From contig CADCDO010000007.1 of NCBI GenBank assembly GCA_902800345.1, positions 30,723 to 94,722 of the forward strand: DNA of 64,000 nucleotides, in the 5' to 3' direction. Position 1 is the stretch's first letter. Every line of letters begins with the position of its first letter. This DNA is from Fibrobacter succinogenes (GTDB lineage Bacteria; Fibrobacterota; Fibrobacteria; Fibrobacterales; Fibrobacteraceae). A program made the position numbers and the translations under genes. The notes beneath the pieces were generated by a model, which was not told where the DNA came from, did no database searches, and saw only the letters and a list, made by a program, of their open reading frames with translations. Positions 62,088 through 64,000 of this stretch are shown in pieces.

Positions 62088-64000
62088 ATGAAAGTTTCTT
62101 TGAATTGGCTTAGACGTCACGTTGATCTTCCGGAATCTGCGGAAGATGTCGCAAAGGCGCTCACCTCCATCGGTCTCGAAGTTGAAGGCATGGAAGAACC
62201 GGGCAAGGTCTATGATAAGTTGCTTGTCGCAAAGGTTCTCACTTGCGATCCGCACCCGGATAGCGACCACTTGCACATCACTACCGTGAACGACGGCACG
62301 AACACCATCCAGGTTGTTTGCGGAGCCCCGAACGTCGCTGCAGGCCAGACGGTTGTACTCGCCCCGATTGGCGCAGAACTTCCGCTCCCCGACGGCACCA
62401 AGCTCAAGATGAAGAAATCCAAGATTCGCGGCGTCGAAAGTTTCGGCATGATTTGCGCCGAAGACGAAATCGGCCTCTCCGATGACCACGCCGGCATCAT
62501 GGTTCTCGACAACAGCATCCCGGCAGGTACGCCGTTCGTAAGCCTCGGCATGTACGACGTCTGCTTCGAACTGAACGTCACGCCGAACCGCCCGGACGCC
62601 CTCAGCCACCGCGGCGCCAAGTTCAACCGCCCGCTTAAAGCCCTCGCTTACAACTTCAAGGAAGATTCCGAAGACGCAAGCGCCGCTATCAGCCTCGAAG
62701 TCGTTCCAGGCTGCGGTTGCTCCCGCTATGTGGGCCGCGTCATCAAGGACGTGAAGGTCGAAAAGTCCCCGGCATGGCTCGCCAAGCTCTTGCACGCCGT
62801 CGGCATGAACAGCATCAACAACGTCGTCGATATCACGAACTTCATCTTGATGGACGTGGGTCAGCCGCTCCACAGCTTTGACATGGACCAGCTCCACGGG
62901 AACAAGATCAAGGTCCGCCGCGCTGTGAAGGGTGAAAAGATTGAAACGATCGACCACACCGCACACGAACTCGTCGAAAACGACCTCGTGATTTGCGACG
63001 GCGACCGTCCAGCTTGCGTCGCTGGCGTGATGGGCGGCGTCGAATCCGAAATCGTCGATGCCACCAAGAACGTGTTCCTCGAAAGCGCCTGGTTCAACCC
63101 GACCGTTATCCGCAAGCAGGCCAAGCGCCTCTGCATTTCTACGGACTCCAGCTACCGCTTCGAACGCGAAATTGACTTTGCGACACAGGACGAATACAGC
63201 AAGTACGCTTGCGCCATGATCCAGGAAGTGGCTGGCGGCCGCATCCTCAAGGGCAGTGTCGAATACACCGGCGAAGACCACAAGAAAGAAAATAACGTTG
63301 TTACGCTCCGCATCGCCCGCGCCGAAAAGGTCATCGGCATGAAGCTCGAAGCTGCCCAGGTCGAAAACTATCTCACGGGCATCGCTCTCGAAGTCGTGAA
63401 GAAGGACGCAGAATCCATCACCTTCAAGATCCCGAGTTTCCGCCCGGACCTCGAACGCGAAGTGGACCTCATCGAAGAAATCGCACGTCTCGTCGGCTTT
63501 GACAACATTCCGTACAGCTTGCCAAAATTCACGATGCAGCCGAATGAACTTCCGCCGATTGAAGTTTTGAACCGCAAAATTCGCAAGACGCTTTCTGCCA
63601 TGGGCCTCCACGAATGCTTGAGCCTCCGCTTTACCAGCAAGGCCCGCACCGAAGCCCTCTTTGGCCCAGAAAGTGACGACCGTCGCAGCAAGCCGGCTCT
63701 CCTCTTGAACCCGCTCAGCGAAGAACTCGGCGCTGTTCCAACATCGCTCCTCCCGAACTTGCTCAAGGCCGTTGCCGAAAACGAAAAGAACCGTCCGGGT
63801 TCTGTTCGTCTGTTCGAAGTTGCCAAGGGACAGTTCAAGCGTGCTCGCAAGGACGAACGCGATCCGGGCTTTGACGAATCCAACCTCGTCGCCCTCACCA
63901 TCGCCGGTAACTTTGATACCGATCCGCTCAACGACAAGCCGAAGCAGATTGACTTTGCCGCCTTCAAGGGCTTTGTCCAGAGCTTCTTCAAGCGCCTCGG
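62088..64000 (+). CDS. pheT: Phenylalanyl-tRNA synthetase beta subunit (3' truncated)
   Basis: The frame is open from the ATG at 62088 (AAAGGG upstream) to the end of the window, giving 637 residues of an expected 790-820. MKVSLNWLRRHVDLP is the classic PheT start. A tRNA-binding EMAP-like domain follows with VLTCDPHPDSDHLHITTV, then FELNVTPNRPDALSHRG and NVVDITNFILMDVGQPLHSFD (B3/B4 editing region), and GVMGGVESEIVDATKNVFLESAWF. The B5 domain and start of the catalytic-like core come next (FRPDLEREVDLIEEIARLVG). It charges tRNA-Phe as an alpha2beta2 enzyme with PheS, which is not in the window. A long open frame on the opposite strand is only its codon shadow. Confidence 0.96.
   Translation, partial: MKVSLNWLRRHVDLPESAEDVAKALTSIGLEVEGMEEPGKVYDKLLVAKVLTCDPHPDSDHLHITTVNDGTNTIQVVCGAPNVAAGQTVVLAPIGAELPLPDGTKLKMKKSKIRGVESFGMICAEDEIGLSDDHAGIMVLDNSIPAGTPFVSLGMYDVCFELNVTPNRPDALSHRGAKFNRPLKALAYNFKEDSEDASAAISLEVVPGCGCSRYVGRVIKDVKVEKSPAWLAKLLHAVGMNSINNVVDITNFILMDVGQPLHSFDMDQLHGNKIKVRRAVKGEKIETIDHTAHELVENDLVICDGDRPACVAGVMGGVESEIVDATKNVFLESAWFNPTVIRKQAKRLCISTDSSYRFEREIDFATQDEYSKYACAMIQEVAGGRILKGSVEYTGEDHKKENNVVTLRIARAEKVIGMKLEAAQVENYLTGIALEVVKKDAESITFKIPSFRPDLEREVDLIEEIARLVGFDNIPYSLPKFTMQPNELPPIEVLNRKIRKTLSAMGLHECLSLRFTSKARTEALFGPESDDRRSKPALLLNPLSEELGAVPTSLLPNLLKAVAENEKNRPGSVRLFEVAKGQFKRARKDERDPGFDESNLVALTIAGNFDTDPLNDKPKQIDFAAFKGFVQSFFKRL

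Overview
The window looks like chromosomal DNA of a Fibrobacter (Fibrobacterota). Four lipoproteins carry one to three copies of the Fibrobacter succinogenes major paralogous (FISUMP) domain behind Ser/Lys-rich linkers, and one 934-residue lipoprotein has the layout of the Fibrobacter family TIGR02171. Short palindromic extragenic repeats recur between genes and sometimes inside them.

Layout. 0-2 kb: the end of a membrane-anchored discoidin-like protein, a YraN-type protein, a YciO-type protein and tRNA-Arg(CCT). 2-14.3 kb: an AT-rich accessory stretch with a candidate ribosomally made peptide system (precursor, radical SAM/SPASM enzyme, SPASM-only partner), a DUF1353 protein, a zinc phospholipase C-like protein, a YegP-like protein, a 1343-residue unknown protein and an InlB-repeat protein. 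14.4-31 kb: an HD-GYP membrane protein, uppP, a Ser-rich lipoprotein with an apparent homopolymer frameshift, FISUMP lipoproteins, an Rpn-type nuclease, an ATPase and htpG.

31.2-44.4 kb is the most interesting part. It holds mccA/mccB-like transsulfuration genes, a methyltransferase, nifX- and nifB-like genes, nitrogenase-like nifH/nifD/nifK, a DcaP-like porin and a sulfonate-type ABC transporter. Three tiny Cys-rich leader peptides (two followed by intrinsic terminators) precede mccBA, the methyltransferase and the porin/ABC operon. A shared CCTA-N9-TAGGAAA box lies at mccBA, the methyltransferase and nifH. I infer a cysteine-controlled sulfur-scavenging regulon built around a methylthio-alkane-reductase-like enzyme rather than a nitrogen-fixing nitrogenase. 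Both nifD- and nifK-like frames are broken near their 5' ends; the nifD break sits on a canonical -1 slippery heptamer.

44.6-64 kb: a PdxR-type regulator with pdxS and pdxT for pyridoxal phosphate synthesis, duplicated YkvA-like genes, a DUF1846 protein, an FAD-dependent oxidoreductase and an RluA-type pseudouridine synthase that share an identical heptanucleotide tandem repeat, an array of four hairpins, a PcrA/UvrD helicase, YbjQ and TM2 proteins, ispD, the TIGR02171-like lipoprotein, and the 5' part of pheT running off the end.

Three apparent frameshifts (18.65, 37.24 and 38.94 kb) mean that sequence error, gene decay and recoding must be separated before functional claims are made.
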